A DNA stretch of 64,000 nt from Bradyrhizobium sp. SZCCT0153 (GCF_018129995.1 NZ_JAFCKS010000001.1:186001-250000), one strand, 5' to 3'; counted from the first letter of the stretch, positions 26,628 to 34,602 are shown. Numbers and translations: made by a program. Notes: a model not told the origin generated them from the sequence alone.

Positions 26628-27029
26628 ATGAGCTTGCTTTTCACATATCTGTCGGTGGCTGTGACCTTCGTTGCGCTCGACATGATCTGGCTCAAGACCA
26701 TGGTCGAGAGACTTTACCGGCCGGTGCTGGGCGACATGTTGCGGTCTGAGCCCGACCTCGCCGCCGCTGCAGTGTTTTATCTGGCCTATCCCGTCGGTTT
26801 GATCTGGTTCGCGGTGCTGCCGGCTCAGCAAGACGGCAGCGCTCTGCGCGCTTTCACGTCCGGCGTGCTGCTGGGTTGCTTTACCTATGCGACTTACGAT
26901 CTGACCAACCAGGCAACGCTGCGGAATTGGTCGACGGGGCTAACTCTTGCGGACGTGTGCTGGGGATCGTTCCTCGCCGGTGTCAGTGCCTGGATCGGAT
27001 TTCTTGTCGCTCAAAGGATGGCGCATTGA
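26628..27029 (+). CDS. DUF2177 family membrane protein
   Basis: 133 aa with four membrane spans. DUF2177 signatures: VALDMIWLKTMVERLYRPVLGDML near residue 16, FYLAYPVGLIWF near 50, GVLLGCFTYATYDLTNQATL near 79 and the DVCWGSFLAGVSAW end. Unknown function; repeatedly seen with RpoE/ChrR-linked lipid genes. Strong ribosome site. Predicted RpoE promoter at 26546-26573. The stop lies just before the tspO start. Confidence 0.92.
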   Translation: MSLLFTYLSVAVTFVALDMIWLKTMVERLYRPVLGDMLRSEPDLAAAAVFYLAYPVGLIWFAVLPAQQDGSALRAFTSGVLLGCFTYATYDLTNQATLRNWSTGLTLADVCWGSFLAGVSAWIGFLVAQRMAH

Positions 27030-27031
27030 CC

Positions 27032-27532
27032 ATGCATGGGGCGCACAACGGGGCGCTGGGGCAAGATGGCGAGCGGAAGCGCGGCAGATGGTCCAGATGC
27101 GCCGCTTTCCTCTGTCTCGTTCCTGCCGCGGGGCTTCTGATCGGTGTGCTCAACCGTCCGGGAGCGTGGTACGCGGCACTCAACAAGCCGTCCTTCAATC
27201 CGCCCGATGCGGTGTTCGCACCCGTCTGGACGATCCTGTTCCTGCTGATCGCCGTGGCGGGATTCCGCACCTTCGAGGCGGAGCCGCGCGGAAAGTCGAT
27301 GAGATTGTGGGGCCTGCAGATGATCCTGAATTTTGCATGGTCTCCCATCTTCTTTTCGCTTCATCGCATGGACGTGGCGCTCGGCGTCATTGTTGCGTTG
27401 CTGGCCGTGATCCTCGCGTTTGTCTGGCGCCGGTGGCAGACCGACCGGTTGGCAGCGATGCTTTTCATTCCCTATGCCGGCTGGGTCGGTTTTGCGACCC
27501 TGCTGAACATGTCGCTGCTCCGCCTCAATTAG
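27032..27532 (+). CDS. tspO: TspO/MBR family protein
   Basis: 166 aa; ATG 2 nt after the DUF2177 stop, so probably translated by coupling since no ribosome site is close. A longer than usual hydrophilic N-terminus (about 20 residues) precedes five membrane spans with GAWYAALNKPSFNPPDAVFAPVWTILF, MILNFAWSPIFF and PYAGWVGFATLLN. TspO binds porphyrins and in Rhodobacter modulates tetrapyrrole-linked, oxygen/light-responsive genes. Placement behind an RpoE promoter fits handling of photosensitising porphyrins (inference). Confidence 0.93.
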   Translation: MHGAHNGALGQDGERKRGRWSRCAAFLCLVPAAGLLIGVLNRPGAWYAALNKPSFNPPDAVFAPVWTILFLLIAVAGFRTFEAEPRGKSMRLWGLQMILNFAWSPIFFSLHRMDVALGVIVALLAVILAFVWRRWQTDRLAAMLFIPYAGWVGFATLLNMSLLRLN

Positions 27533-27589
27533 GGTCGACAGCGCAGAGCTGACTTCATCGGCGTCGAGCAGGCGAGCGTGGTGCCGAAT

Positions 27590-27892
27590 TCAAGGATCCC
27601 TCGGTGCATCGCACCCGTCAAAGGCGTCCCTGGTCTCCGCGATCTTGTCGGACAGCGACGCGAATGCGATCTGGACTCTCCGCTTTCCATCTTCGTCGAG
27701 CACGAGATGCGCGAGGTCGACCAGTCGATCGCCGAGGTGCTCCATGACGCCGAGCAAATGATCGAGGCCTTCCGCGGGCTGATCGGCTGCCAGACGGTCC
27801 ACCTCTCTCACCATCTGCTCGAGCCTCGCAAGAGAGGACACAAGCGGGTCCACATGTCCACGGTTGGGGAATTCGATGATCTCTGCGGCCAC
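27590..27892 (-). CDS. Small helical protein downstream of second ECF sigma factor, unknown
   Basis: 100 aa starting at GTG 27892, with GCGAGGAA about seven bases upstream, 20 bp after the ecf stop. Acidic, mostly helical with Leu/Val heptads (LVSSLARLEQMVREVDRLA and LGDRLVDLAHLVLDEDGK), no cysteines, no membrane span. Not recognised. As the only gene downstream in the same transcript it is a candidate partner or target of the sigma factor, but it has no known anti-sigma fold. Confidence 0.65.
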   Translation of the reverse strand: MAAEIIEFPNRGHVDPLVSSLARLEQMVREVDRLAADQPAEGLDHLLGVMEHLGDRLVDLAHLVLDEDGKRRVQIAFASLSDKIAETRDAFDGCDAPRDP

Positions 27893-27912
27893 GCGCGGGT
27901 TCCTCGCCTGCT

Positions 27913-28497
27913 TCAGGCTGCGGCCGATGCAGCAAGGCAGTCCTTGCGAACCGCCAGGAGAGTTCGGTGCAGCCAGGTCTTGATGGTGCCGACCGGCACC
28001 CCGAAGCGCCTTGACAAGCTCGCGCGGCTTTCGCCCTCGAGGTAGGCCAGAGCCACCAGCCGGCGGCGATCTTCCGGCAGACGAGCCAGCACGCCGCGCG
28101 CGATCGGTTCGGCGCGGGCGTAGTCGAAATCGTCAATCCGGGACGGATCAGCGGTGGCCGGAACCAGAAGTGCCTCGTCCAGCGCGTAAGTCGGTAGTCT
28201 CCTGGTCCGCAGATGGTCGATGGCGGTATTCCGGACGATGGCGGACATCCAGGTCATCGCTGAAGCACGGCTGCTGTCGAACCGACCCGCGTTGCGCCAG
28301 ATCTTCAGATAGGTTTCCTGAAGAATGTCCTCGATGTCGTGGGGCGGAGTTCCGACGGCGAGCGCAGTCCTGCGCAGCTTGCTCCGCGTCAGCATATGCA
28401 GCTCTGCGAAGGCCCGTGCGTCGCCCGCAGAAACGCATGCCAGCAATTCGAGCAATGTTTCGCTCTGCGCCTGTCGTTCCAGGCTTAGGCCGGCCAT
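27913..28497 (-). CDS. ECF RNA polymerase sigma factor (second, orphan)
   Basis: 194 aa from ATG 28497 with GAGGGAG in front. Sigma region 2 in DIEDILQETYLKIWRNAGRFD and MTWMSAIVRNTAIDHLRTRR (about residues 51-95); region 4 in LPEDRRRLVALAYLEGESRASLSRRFGVPVGTIKTWLHRTL (about 136-178). Resembles the SigK/ECF19 type, which normally has an RskA anti-sigma next door; none is present. It follows chrR by 78 bp, with its own RpoE-type promoter at 28550-28523, suggesting an RpoE-to-ECF cascade. Confidence 0.92.
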   Translation of the reverse strand: MAGLSLERQAQSETLLELLACVSAGDARAFAELHMLTRSKLRRTALAVGTPPHDIEDILQETYLKIWRNAGRFDSSRASAMTWMSAIVRNTAIDHLRTRRLPTYALDEALLVPATADPSRIDDFDYARAEPIARGVLARLPEDRRRLVALAYLEGESRASLSRRFGVPVGTIKTWLHRTLLAVRKDCLAASAAA

Positions 28498-28522
28498 GTC
28501 CTGTCTCCCTCGCGTTCCTTTC

Positions 28523-28550
28523 GAAACGCTCCGGGCTCGCCTTCGGATCA
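28523..28550 (-). promoter_or_regulatory. Predicted RpoE promoter of the second ECF sigma gene
   Basis: Minus strand -35 TGATCC at 28550-28545 (preceded by GGG), 16-nt spacer, -10 CGTTTC at 28528-28523. The leader would be only about 20 nt and includes the ribosome site. Confidence 0.75.
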
Positions 28551-28575
28551 CCCGGCGGAAAAGGACGCAAGCGGA

Positions 28576-29223
28576 TCAAAGCCGCACGAATGGCCCGATC
28601 AGTCTGCCGAGCAGGCCGTTCATGCGCAGGTCGCCCGTCATTGCGACGAGGCAAACACAGGGGCCCTCGTCGCCCACGATCGGTCGATGGTCGGTCTCGT
28701 CGTCGCCATAGTCGAAATCACCCGGACCAAACCGGCCGCCTTCGTGGCTGAAGCTGCCCTCGAGCACGAGGGTCAGCTCGGTGCCGGTGTGAGTATGTTC
28801 GAGCATGCGCGTCCCCGGCGCGGACCGAAGCAGAAACGCTCGCGCCTTGCCCGAACCGGACAGCTCGATCGATCGCATGCTCAGACCCGGAGCGACGCGC
28901 CTGCGCTTGCCGATACGGTAGTTCCGCAGCGCCGCCGGAACATCCTGGTCCCTGCCACGAGCGAGATCGGCAGTCCGCGCCGCTCGTTGTTCAGGAGCGT
29001 CGTGAATTCGCGACATCACCTGCTCGAACGCATCCGATGCGACCGGCACCGGCTCGACGTCTTCGAGCGCCAAGCCGCCAAGTTGCTCGATGGCCTGCAC
29101 GAACCGGCCGCACCGTGCACAACCTGCAACATGCACCCCCACCACCAATTGATGGGCCTCTTCCAACCTGCCGGCCGCAAAGTCGGCCAGAAGATCTTCC
29201 GGCGGATGATGGCTGATCGTCAT
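28576..29223 (-). CDS. chrR: ChrR-type zinc-binding cupin anti-sigma factor
   Basis: 215 aa. ATG overlaps the rpoE stop as ATGA. N-terminal anti-sigma domain with zinc ligands H6, H31, C35, C38, the same positions as in Rhodobacter sphaeroides ChrR. C-terminal cupin (about 100-200) has metal residues H143, H145, E149 (EHTHTGTE) and H179, and a CVC pair C189/C191, each two residues shifted from ChrR. ChrR holds RpoE inactive and releases it on singlet oxygen or organic hydroperoxide; the cupin is needed for the response. Confidence 0.95.
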   Translation of the reverse strand: MTISHHPPEDLLADFAAGRLEEAHQLVVGVHVAGCARCGRFVQAIEQLGGLALEDVEPVPVASDAFEQVMSRIHDAPEQRAARTADLARGRDQDVPAALRNYRIGKRRRVAPGLSMRSIELSGSGKARAFLLRSAPGTRMLEHTHTGTELTLVLEGSFSHEGGRFGPGDFDYGDDETDHRPIVGDEGPCVCLVAMTGDLRMNGLLGRLIGPFVRL

Positions 29224-29876
29224 GCTTCTTCGTCCAATATGTCTCTCAGGCGGTTCATCGCCAGTCTGATCCGCGATTTCACCGTTCCGAGCGGAATGCC
29301 GAGCAGGCTCGCGATTTCCGGGTGCGGCCTCTCCTCGATGAACGACAGCCGCACCACCATGGATTGCTCCGTCGAGAGCCGCTTGACGGCCGAATTGATC
29401 CGCGCGGCATCCTGCACGCGGGACATGACGGCATCCGCGGACTCGGCGGGATCCGGCGCATCGGGAAGCTCCGAAGTGCCCCGCAGTCGGTCCGCCCGCG
29501 CTCTGCTGCGGAACAAGTCGATGCGCAAGTTGCGCGCGATGGTGAATATCCATGCCGCGGCCCCTGCCGTCGCAGGATCGAACTGGCTCGCCTTCCGCCA
29601 GACGGCGATCATGGCGTTTTGAGCAATCTCCTCTGCCTCGTCGGAACTGCACCCGCCCTTCAGCATCAACCCCTTGATGCGGGGCGCGAAATGCTCGAAT
29701 AGGCGCCTGAAGGCCTCCCGGTCTCCGGTCGAGGCGACGCGTCCGATCAGATCAGCCCAGTCCACCTTTGTCTTCGGCCCTTTGCTCGCGCCAGTCGACA
29801 GCCGCGCTTCAATCCTCCAGGGAAAACCAGCTTTCGCCCGGATTGGCGCATCTAAAGCTCGGATAGCAGCGATCAT
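29220..29876 (-). CDS. rpoE: ECF sigma factor RpoE (singlet-oxygen response type)
   Basis: 218 aa from ATG 29876, with GAGG five bases upstream; a longer basic N-terminus than usual precedes the domain start at VDWADLIGRVASTGDREAF near residue 38. Region 2 in DEAEEIAQNAMIAVWRKASQFDP and AAAWIFTIARNLRIDLFRSR; region 4 in LSTEQSMVVRLSFIEERPHPEIASLLGIPLGTVKSRIRLAM. Encoded in one transcript with chrR (ATGA overlap) and preceded by its own motif-type promoter, so it is autoregulated. Confidence 0.95.
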   Translation of the reverse strand: MIAAIRALDAPIRAKAGFPWRIEARLSTGASKGPKTKVDWADLIGRVASTGDREAFRRLFEHFAPRIKGLMLKGGCSSDEAEEIAQNAMIAVWRKASQFDPATAGAAAWIFTIARNLRIDLFRSRARADRLRGTSELPDAPDPAESADAVMSRVQDAARINSAVKRLSTEQSMVVRLSFIEERPHPEIASLLGIPLGTVKSRIRLAMNRLRDILDEEA

Positions 29877-29905
29877 AGCGCCTCGACAAGCGACCTCTGG
29901 GTCTG

Positions 29906-29933
29906 GGAACGAACGAGGGCAGGCGCTGGATCA
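29906..29933 (-). promoter_or_regulatory. Predicted autoregulated RpoE promoter of rpoE-chrR
   Basis: Minus strand -35 TGATCC at 29933-29928 (preceded by CGG), 16-nt spacer, -10 CGTTCC at 29911-29906; ATG at 29876. The GTGATCCAG core is identical to that of the lipid operon promoter. Confidence 0.72.
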
Positions 29934-30011
29934 CCGCGGAATGCTCATCGTGACATTTTCCTGAGCCTGTCGCCGGGCGGGTCCGGCCGACCGCGCCGTC
30001 ATCCCCGCGCC

Positions 30012-31154
30012 TCACACCGGGAACGTCAGCGATTTCGCGAGCCTGACCAGGTCGACCTGGCGCCTGCAACCCGTTTTTTCGAAGACGTGAACGAGGTGGC
30101 TCTTCACGGTGCTGACGGACACGCCGAGCAATGCCGAGATCGCGTCGCGGGTGTGCCCATCGCAGATTAGCTCGAAGATGCGAATCTCGGCCGGCGTCAG
30201 GTCATAGAGTTGGTTGAGCGCATCGTGAGGCAGTCGCGGCGGGCCCGCGGCTGACGTCACGAACAGGGCGGCGGCGGCGCGCTGGACCAGACCGGATCGC
30301 ATCTGGCTGCGCCGCAGCGGCAGAACGTGGACGACGAGAGGGTAGGCGCCCTGGCGAGGGATCGGAATGCCGATGCCTTTCTGGCCGAGCGTCGCCTCGT
30401 CTTTTGCGGCCTGGGCGACGGCCGACTGCAATGTGGCGGTGGTCGCCGCCGATTGAACGGCGATGCGGCCATGCCTTGCCACGATCGGATCGCCGGCCGC
30501 GAGCATCGCGGTGGCCGCGGCGTTGGCGTGAACGATGTTCGAATCCTCGTCGGCCAGGACGACGCCGACCGTCAGCGCCTCCACCGTGGCGGCGAATGTG
30601 GTGGCTTCGACCGCCTTCATGTCGAACAGGTTGCTGATCGTCACGGCACGGCGGATGTGAGGTGCGAGCAGGCGCAATCCATTGAGCTGCGCTTCGTCGA
30701 TGGTGCCGGCCGATTCGTGCTGGCTGAAGATCGCATTTCCGACCATCGTCCTGTCGCGAACGAGGCCGACGGCCACGGCGTCGAACAAGCCCTTGGGCAT
30801 GGCCCATTCGCGATAATAGCGGTTGCCGGCAATGATGTCCTGCCGAACGGCCTGGGATTGAACGATGGGTTCTCCGAGCGGATATTGTTGAATGCGCTCG
30901 GCGCCGCCCCAGAGCTCGATGATGTCGGCCCCATAGCCGATGCCGTTCTGTGCCATCTCGGCCAGATCGGACCCGGAGACCGCATTGACGACGGCCTTCA
31001 TGTTGGTGAGGCTGGCGACCGAGAGCGCGCCGGTGGCAAAGCCGAACTCTGCGCAAATCCCGTCCAGAACTCCGGTCCAGCGTTCAGGCGCGATCACGCA
31101 ATCATAGATACCGCCGATGAGGTCCGAGAACTTCTCGACCGAAGCCTGCTGCAT
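30012..31154 (-). CDS. LuxR family transcriptional regulator
   Basis: 380 aa. C-terminal LuxR/FixJ HTH (about 317-378): LTPAEIRIFELICDGHTRDAISALLGVSVSTVKSHLVHVFEKTGC. Upstream is a PAS-like sensory region (ALTVGVVLADEDSNIVHANAAATAML near residue 190) and an N-terminal helical/GAF-like part starting FSDLIGGIYDCVIAPERW, an arrangement common in Bradyrhizobium regulators of unknown signal. Ends 79 bp before the rpoE promoter and has the same orientation; no evidence that it controls the island. Confidence 0.9.
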   Translation of the reverse strand: MQQASVEKFSDLIGGIYDCVIAPERWTGVLDGICAEFGFATGALSVASLTNMKAVVNAVSGSDLAEMAQNGIGYGADIIELWGGAERIQQYPLGEPIVQSQAVRQDIIAGNRYYREWAMPKGLFDAVAVGLVRDRTMVGNAIFSQHESAGTIDEAQLNGLRLLAPHIRRAVTISNLFDMKAVEATTFAATVEALTVGVVLADEDSNIVHANAAATAMLAAGDPIVARHGRIAVQSAATTATLQSAVAQAAKDEATLGQKGIGIPIPRQGAYPLVVHVLPLRRSQMRSGLVQRAAAALFVTSAAGPPRLPHDALNQLYDLTPAEIRIFELICDGHTRDAISALLGVSVSTVKSHLVHVFEKTGCRRQVDLVRLAKSLTFPV

Positions 31155-31475
31155 TCCAAATTGCTCACTTCAAAGTCACTGCCGTCGCTCGACGTCCGCT
31201 CGGGCATCATCAGCGCAAGGAGGTCGTCACAATCCCATCAGCCAATGGTCTTAGCATTGCGATTCCGCGGCGCAACGGGAACGCCGAACACAAAAACTTG
31301 GGAAGCATCGGCGCCTGATTAAAACTGAGGCAGTTGTGGGCGAGGCGGCAGCGCGTAAGCTGCGATCGGGTTTGTCGGTATCAACTCGAGAAGCCCGGAT
31401 GAGCGAAGCCACATCCGGGTTCTGATTCAAGGGATGCTCGCGCATGCGGCATTGCTCGTGCCGGCCGCTCGCTGA
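31155..31475. other. Intergenic region with one hairpin repeat
   Basis: About 320 bases upstream of the LuxR gene. It contains the inverted repeat CCCGGATG (31394-31401) / CATCCGGG (31412-31419), of the same kind as the one at 56841-56867. No credible gene on either strand. The LuxR promoter should lie in its left part. Confidence 0.55.
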
Positions 31476-31628
31476 TCACTTGTTCTGGATCTTGACGCCG
31501 TTGGGTCCGAGATTGATCTGGAGCCCTTCCGGCTGCTTCTTGTCCTGATAGAGGTTGTAGCCGAGGACGCCGACCACGACGACCAGCGCGCCGATAATGA
31601 GAAACAGGATGTTGCGATTGACAGGCAT
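31476..31628 (-). CDS. Small single-span membrane protein
   Basis: 50 aa, ATG 31628, stop TGA at 31478-31476. MPVNRNILFLIIGALVVVVG begins a membrane helix (about residues 7-24), then YNLYQDKKQPEG and a short conserved-looking tail GLQINLGPNGVKIQNK outside. The tail composition and strong coding bias in this frame, absent from the overlapping longer frames, argue that it is real. Similar tiny proteins occur across Rhizobiales without assigned function. Confidence 0.75.
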   Translation of the reverse strand: MPVNRNILFLIIGALVVVVGVLGYNLYQDKKQPEGLQINLGPNGVKIQNK

Positions 31629-31927
31629 GATGTTTCCGTTGGGCATGGGTTATCGGCGTGCGTGCCGCGCAAGGCCTCGAACCGATGATTCCGAGTCGGC
31701 GACCGGTTTCATACGTTGTCCTGGCGGTATTCGCCAGCCGAACACCTGCCCAAAATGCCCGGTTCAGGCCAAGGGGCGTCGCCGTTGATGCCGAAGCTCT
31801 GAGATCATGAATCAAGGGCCATCTGTGCATGGCTGCAACGCCAGCCGCCGCTTGCGTGGGTCATAGGTGAAGCCATGCCGCCCATCCCCGTGATATGGCT
31901 GTTCCCGCAACTTTCCGCGAGGACCCC
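31629..31927. other. Intergenic region without a supported gene
   Basis: About 300 bases between the divergent small membrane protein and the FABP-like gene. Presumably both promoters. I see no RpoE-type motif, no convincing palindrome and no gene. Confidence 0.45.
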
Positions 31928-32590
31928 ATGCTTCCCCTTCCCGCCGATATCTTCACCGAGCCGGAGGACGTCTCGCCCGATGGCCTGGCCAATCTCGGCC
32001 CGCTTCGCCGCCTCGCCGGCGTCTGGCAGGCCGACAAGGGCGTCGACGTCAATCCGAAGGCGGAGGGGCCGGAGCGGCGGACCTTCATCGAGCATATCCG
32101 GATGGACCCGATCGATCCGCAGGCCAACGGGCCGCAGCTGCTTTACGGGCTGCGCTATCACATCCACATCAACACGCCGGAGGAAGACATCACCTTCCAC
32201 GACCAGGTCGGGTACTGGCTGTGGGAACCGGCGACCGGGCTGATCATGCAGACGCTGGCGATCCCGCGCGGGCAGGTGCTGCTGGCCTCGGGCAAGGCCG
32301 GGCCCGACGACAGGAATATCTCCGTCACGGCGAAGCGTGGCGACACCGCTTACGGAATCTGCTCGACCGACTTTCTGGAACAAGCCTTCCGCACCGATGC
32401 CTACCGCTGCGACATCACCTTCAACGACGACGGCAGCTGGACCTATCTGATCCAGACCGAGTTGTTCGTGCGCGGCGCGCCGTTCAACCATCGCGACACC
32501 AACACGCTGCAGCTCATCGCGCCGCCGAAGCTCAATCCGCTTGCGGTGATCGTGAACGATCGCTCCAAGGGCGGCGGAACGGCGGCCTGA
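31928..32590 (+). CDS. FABP/heme-binding beta-barrel family protein
   Basis: 220 aa from ATG 31928, with GCGAGGA upstream. LGPLRRLAGVWQADKGVDV near residue 18 resembles the start of FABP-like/nitrobindin-type barrels (consensus G-x-W-x-G-x-G, here altered), followed by FIEHIRMDP, YGLRYHIHIN, FHDQVGYWLWEPATGLIMQTLAIPRG and SWTYLIQTELFV strands. Fold call reasonable; ligand unknown. Followed 20 nt later by a RibD-like reductase gene. Confidence 0.78.
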   Translation: MLPLPADIFTEPEDVSPDGLANLGPLRRLAGVWQADKGVDVNPKAEGPERRTFIEHIRMDPIDPQANGPQLLYGLRYHIHINTPEEDITFHDQVGYWLWEPATGLIMQTLAIPRGQVLLASGKAGPDDRNISVTAKRGDTAYGICSTDFLEQAFRTDAYRCDITFNDDGSWTYLIQTELFVRGAPFNHRDTNTLQLIAPPKLNPLAVIVNDRSKGGGTAA

Positions 32591-32610
32591 CGCGCGGCGC
32601 GGAGATTTGC

Positions 32611-33321
32611 ATGAAGCCCTACGTCATCTGTCTGATGCACTCCAGCCTGGACGGACGCACGCATCCGAGCCGCTGGCGCCCGAAGGGCGCGGGCACGGAC
32701 TGGTTCGAGAAGGTCCACGATGAGCTCGGCGGCGATGCCTGGGTGATCGGCCGCGTCACCGGTTCGGAGTTCGCCAAGGGCAAGCCCTATCTCGAGACGT
32801 CGAACGAAAAGCTCCCGCGCCAAAACTGGTTCGCGCGGCGCGATGCCGAGACCTATGGCGTCGTGCTCGACGCGCAGGGCAAGATCGGCTGGGGCCGCTC
32901 CGATATCGGCGGCGATCCGATCGTCGTGGTGCTGACCGAGAGCGTGCCGGATTCTCATCTCGTGGGCCTGCGCGGTGAGGGTGTCTCCTACATCTTCGCG
33001 GGCAAGTCCGAGATCGACCTGGCACTGGCGCTCGACATTCTCGCCCGCGAGCTCGGGGTGAAGCGTCTGCTGGTGGAAGGCGGCGGCGTCGCCAATGGCG
33101 CGTTCCTGCGCGCCGGCCTGATCGACGAGTTCAACCTGATCCTCAGTCCCGCGATCGATGGCGCCAGGGGCGCGCCCTTCGTGTTCGACTCCTCCGACTC
33201 CGACAGCGACCATCGTGCGCCGCTGACTGCGATGACGCTGGAGAGCGTGCGGGAGCTCGGCGGCGGTGTCCTGCTGCTGCGGTATCTGATCGACAACGAC
33301 GCGCAAGCTGCGAGCCGGTAA
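32611..33321 (+). CDS. RibD C-terminal/dihydrofolate reductase-like protein
   Basis: 236 aa. RibD_C fold: MHSSLDGRTH near residue 8, AWVIGRVTGSEF near 43, LVEGGGVANGAFLRAGLIDEFNLILSPAIDG near 150. These NADPH-dependent reductases include the second domain of riboflavin-pathway RibD and many stand-alone enzymes of unknown substrate. No deaminase domain is attached. GGAGATTTGC gives a ribosome site before ATG 32611. Confidence 0.88.
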   Translation: MKPYVICLMHSSLDGRTHPSRWRPKGAGTDWFEKVHDELGGDAWVIGRVTGSEFAKGKPYLETSNEKLPRQNWFARRDAETYGVVLDAQGKIGWGRSDIGGDPIVVVLTESVPDSHLVGLRGEGVSYIFAGKSEIDLALALDILARELGVKRLLVEGGGVANGAFLRAGLIDEFNLILSPAIDGARGAPFVFDSSDSDSDHRAPLTAMTLESVRELGGGVLLLRYLIDNDAQAASR

Positions 33322-33330
33322 GAGCGCGGC

Positions 33331-34602
33331 ATGTTAGATACGTCAGAGCACATCGTCATCGTCGGCGCCGGCGCGGCCGGCCTGATGGCGGCGCGCGAGC
33401 TGGCGCGTGCCGGCCGCAAGGTGACGATCCTGGAGGCGCGCGAGCGTTGCGGCGGACGCATCCATCCGCTGCCGGCGTCGGAGTTCGGCTATCCCGCCGA
33501 CGGCGGCGCCGAATTCGTCCATGGCGAGGCGCCGGTCACGCGCGCTTTGCTGCGCGAGGCCGGGCTGTCCCTGCAGAGGATCGACGGCGAGCAGTGGAGT
33601 TTCGACGGTGCGAACATCTTGCGCGAGGATCGCCACGATCCGCACGTGGCGGAGCTGCAAGCCGCGCTTCGGGACCTCAAGGACGACCTCACCGTCGCCG
33701 ATTTCCTGCGCCGGCATTTTGCCGGAGATGATTACGCGCCGATGCGCCATTCGATCGAGCGCATGGTCGAGGGCTACGATGCGGCCGACCCCGAGCGCGC
33801 CTCGACGCTGGCGCTGCGCGAGGAATGGATGGATGGCGGGCACTCTGCGCAGGCGCGCATCGATGGCGGCTATGGTGCGCTGATCGGCTTCCTGGCGGCC
33901 GAGTGCCGCAGGCGCGGGGTTGCGATCCGGCTTGGTCGTGCGGTGTCGGCGATCGAGGAGGCGAGCGGCGCGATTGCCGTGCGCTGCGCCGGCGGCGATG
34001 TGCTTACCTGCGATCGCGTGATCCTCACCGTGCCGCTGCCGCTGCTGCGCGAGATCGCGCTGCCGGGCGGCGCGCGCGCGAAGGCGGCGGCTGCCGCCGA
34101 TATCGGCTTCGGCAATGTCGTCAAGATCCTGCTGCGCTTCGGACGGCCGTGGTGGCGCGAACGCAGGCAGGAGCTCGCGGGCATGACCTTCCTGCTGTCG
34201 GACCAGACGATCCCGGTGTGGTGGACGCAATATCCGAACCAGCATCACGTGCTCACCGGCTGGTCCGGCGGCCCGGGCACGGCGACGCTGTCGCAACTCG
34301 ATCCGCAAGGGCTGATCGATGCCGGGATCGATTCGCTCGCGGCCGTCTTCAAGCGGCCACGCGAGGACATCGCGGGCGATCTCGTGGCGGCCGCCGCGAC
34401 CAATTGGGCGCACGATCCATTCGCCGGCGGCGCCTATTCCTGGGCAACGCCGCGGACGCGCGAGGCGCAAACGATCCTCGCGCGTGCCGACGGCGCGGTG
34501 CTGTTCTCCGGGGAGGCGCTCTATCGCGGAGCCGACATGGGCACGGTCGAGGCGGCGCTGGCGAGCGGTCTGGGGACCGCGGGGACGATCTTGCGAGGAT
34601 AG
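33331..34602 (+). CDS. Flavin monoamine oxidase family protein
   Basis: 423 aa. N-terminal FAD motif IVIVGAGAAGLMAARELARAGRKVTILEARERCGGR at residues 8-43, then GGAEFVHGE, a central substrate domain, and the C-terminal FAD segment FSGEALYRGADMGTVEAALASG. A polyamine-oxidase-like GGAYSWATP occurs near residue 365. Oxidises an amine or similar CH-NH substrate; substrate unknown. Starts 9 nt after the RibD-like gene, likely same transcript. Confidence 0.9.
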   Translation: MLDTSEHIVIVGAGAAGLMAARELARAGRKVTILEARERCGGRIHPLPASEFGYPADGGAEFVHGEAPVTRALLREAGLSLQRIDGEQWSFDGANILREDRHDPHVAELQAALRDLKDDLTVADFLRRHFAGDDYAPMRHSIERMVEGYDAADPERASTLALREEWMDGGHSAQARIDGGYGALIGFLAAECRRRGVAIRLGRAVSAIEEASGAIAVRCAGGDVLTCDRVILTVPLPLLREIALPGGARAKAAAAADIGFGNVVKILLRFGRPWWRERRQELAGMTFLLSDQTIPVWWTQYPNQHHVLTGWSGGPGTATLSQLDPQGLIDAGIDSLAAVFKRPREDIAGDLVAAAATNWAHDPFAGGAYSWATPRTREAQTILARADGAVLFSGEALYRGADMGTVEAALASGLGTAGTILRG

